NCBI RefSeq assembly: GCF_043951855.1
Contig: NZ_JBINJW010000021.1
Span: 1 to 50,164, forward strand
Origin: Proteiniclasticum sp043951855
GTDB taxonomy: Bacteria > Bacillota > Clostridia > Clostridiales > Clostridiaceae
DNA: 50,164 nucleotides
Direction of reading: 5' to 3'
Below, piece after piece: positions 50,125 through 50,164 of this stretch. The position numbers were made by a program, and so were the translations under genes. A model generated the notes under the pieces. That model searched no databases, was not told where the DNA came from, and saw only the letters and a list, made by a program, of their open reading frames with translations. Positions within the stretch are counted from its first letter, which is position 1. Every line of letters begins with the position of its first letter.

Positions 50125-50164
50125 TTATTCTGCTTTGGATTCTTCTTTCTTAATCATTTCCTCT
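50125..50164 (-). CDS. C-terminal end of an upstream minus-strand gene (partial)
   Basis: The frame ending in TAA at 50125-50127 reads EEMIKKEESKAE, a charged tail typical of a real C-terminus, and continues off the window. It lies 43 bases before the ABC-F start on the same strand. Too short to identify. Confidence 0.4.
   Translation of the reverse strand, partial: EEMIKKEESKAE

Noticed and set aside
1..50164. CRISPR arrays, tRNA/rRNA genes, insertion sequences, prophage genes
   Set aside because: No regularly spaced repeats, cloverleaf or rRNA motifs, transposase or phage proteins were recognised by reading; a tRNAscan or IS search was not possible.

Overview
The window comes from a mid-GC Gram-positive bacterium, most likely an anaerobic member of the Bacillota (Clostridia-like). 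The evidence is strong GGAGG-type ribosome sites, frequent TTG/GTG starts, AGA-rich arginine codons, lipoproteins with linkers rich in acidic residues, Pro or Thr, a sortase-like wall-anchor signal, a 4Fe-4S ferredoxin and CcpA/LacI-type operators. No rRNA, tRNA, CRISPR array, insertion sequence or prophage gene was seen. Genus is not assigned.

Left part (1-8 kb): a truncated PHP-domain phosphoesterase gene on the minus strand; a wall-anchored 5'-nucleotidase made of two complete tandem copies; an AraC regulator divergent from a GPH-type sugar symporter and a divergent creatininase-family protein.

7.9-14 kb: a two-gene minus-strand operon. It encodes a 1622-residue fusion (HD hydrolase, HEAT-like helices, NadD-like nucleotidyltransferase, GNAT-like and phosphoribosyltransferase-like regions) and a lactate/malate-dehydrogenase-like protein with an extra N-terminal domain. 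This is the most unusual locus in the window and a candidate undescribed nucleotide/NAD-linked system.

14-21 kb: mixed housekeeping and envelope genes. These are a membrane protein plus DUF4097-like pair, ferredoxin, an O-antigen-ligase-like protein, a lone PTS EIIB, a DsbA-like oxidoreductase with a nitroreductase behind an operator-like palindrome, a propeller-like lipoprotein, and a YbaK-type deacylase.

21.3-25.7 kb: a polyamine operon (XRE-cupin regulator, potA, potB, potC, potD). Next come a candidate 44-residue membrane peptide, an unknown protein built from two repeats each carrying CxxH-x19-CxxC, and a permease/M28-like fusion gene broken by an in-frame TAA.

29.8-47 kb: a maltodextrin/glycogen locus. 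Operon 1 is GH31 alpha-glucosidase, malQ and alpha-glucan phosphorylase. Operon 2 is malE, a small membrane protein, malF with a 265-residue N-terminal extension, malG, malK and a LacI-type malR. It is followed by a cytoplasmic GH13 neopullulanase-like enzyme and an exported GH13 alpha-amylase lipoprotein. The surface amylase would produce maltodextrins, MalEFGK import them, and the cytoplasmic enzymes convert them to glucose and glucose-1-phosphate. Shared palindromes (GTGCAAnCGnnTGCAC-like) just downstream of the -10 boxes suggest MalR controls both operons.

47-50 kb: a small membrane protein, a KduD-like dehydrogenase, an ABC-F ATPase, and the last codons of another minus-strand gene.
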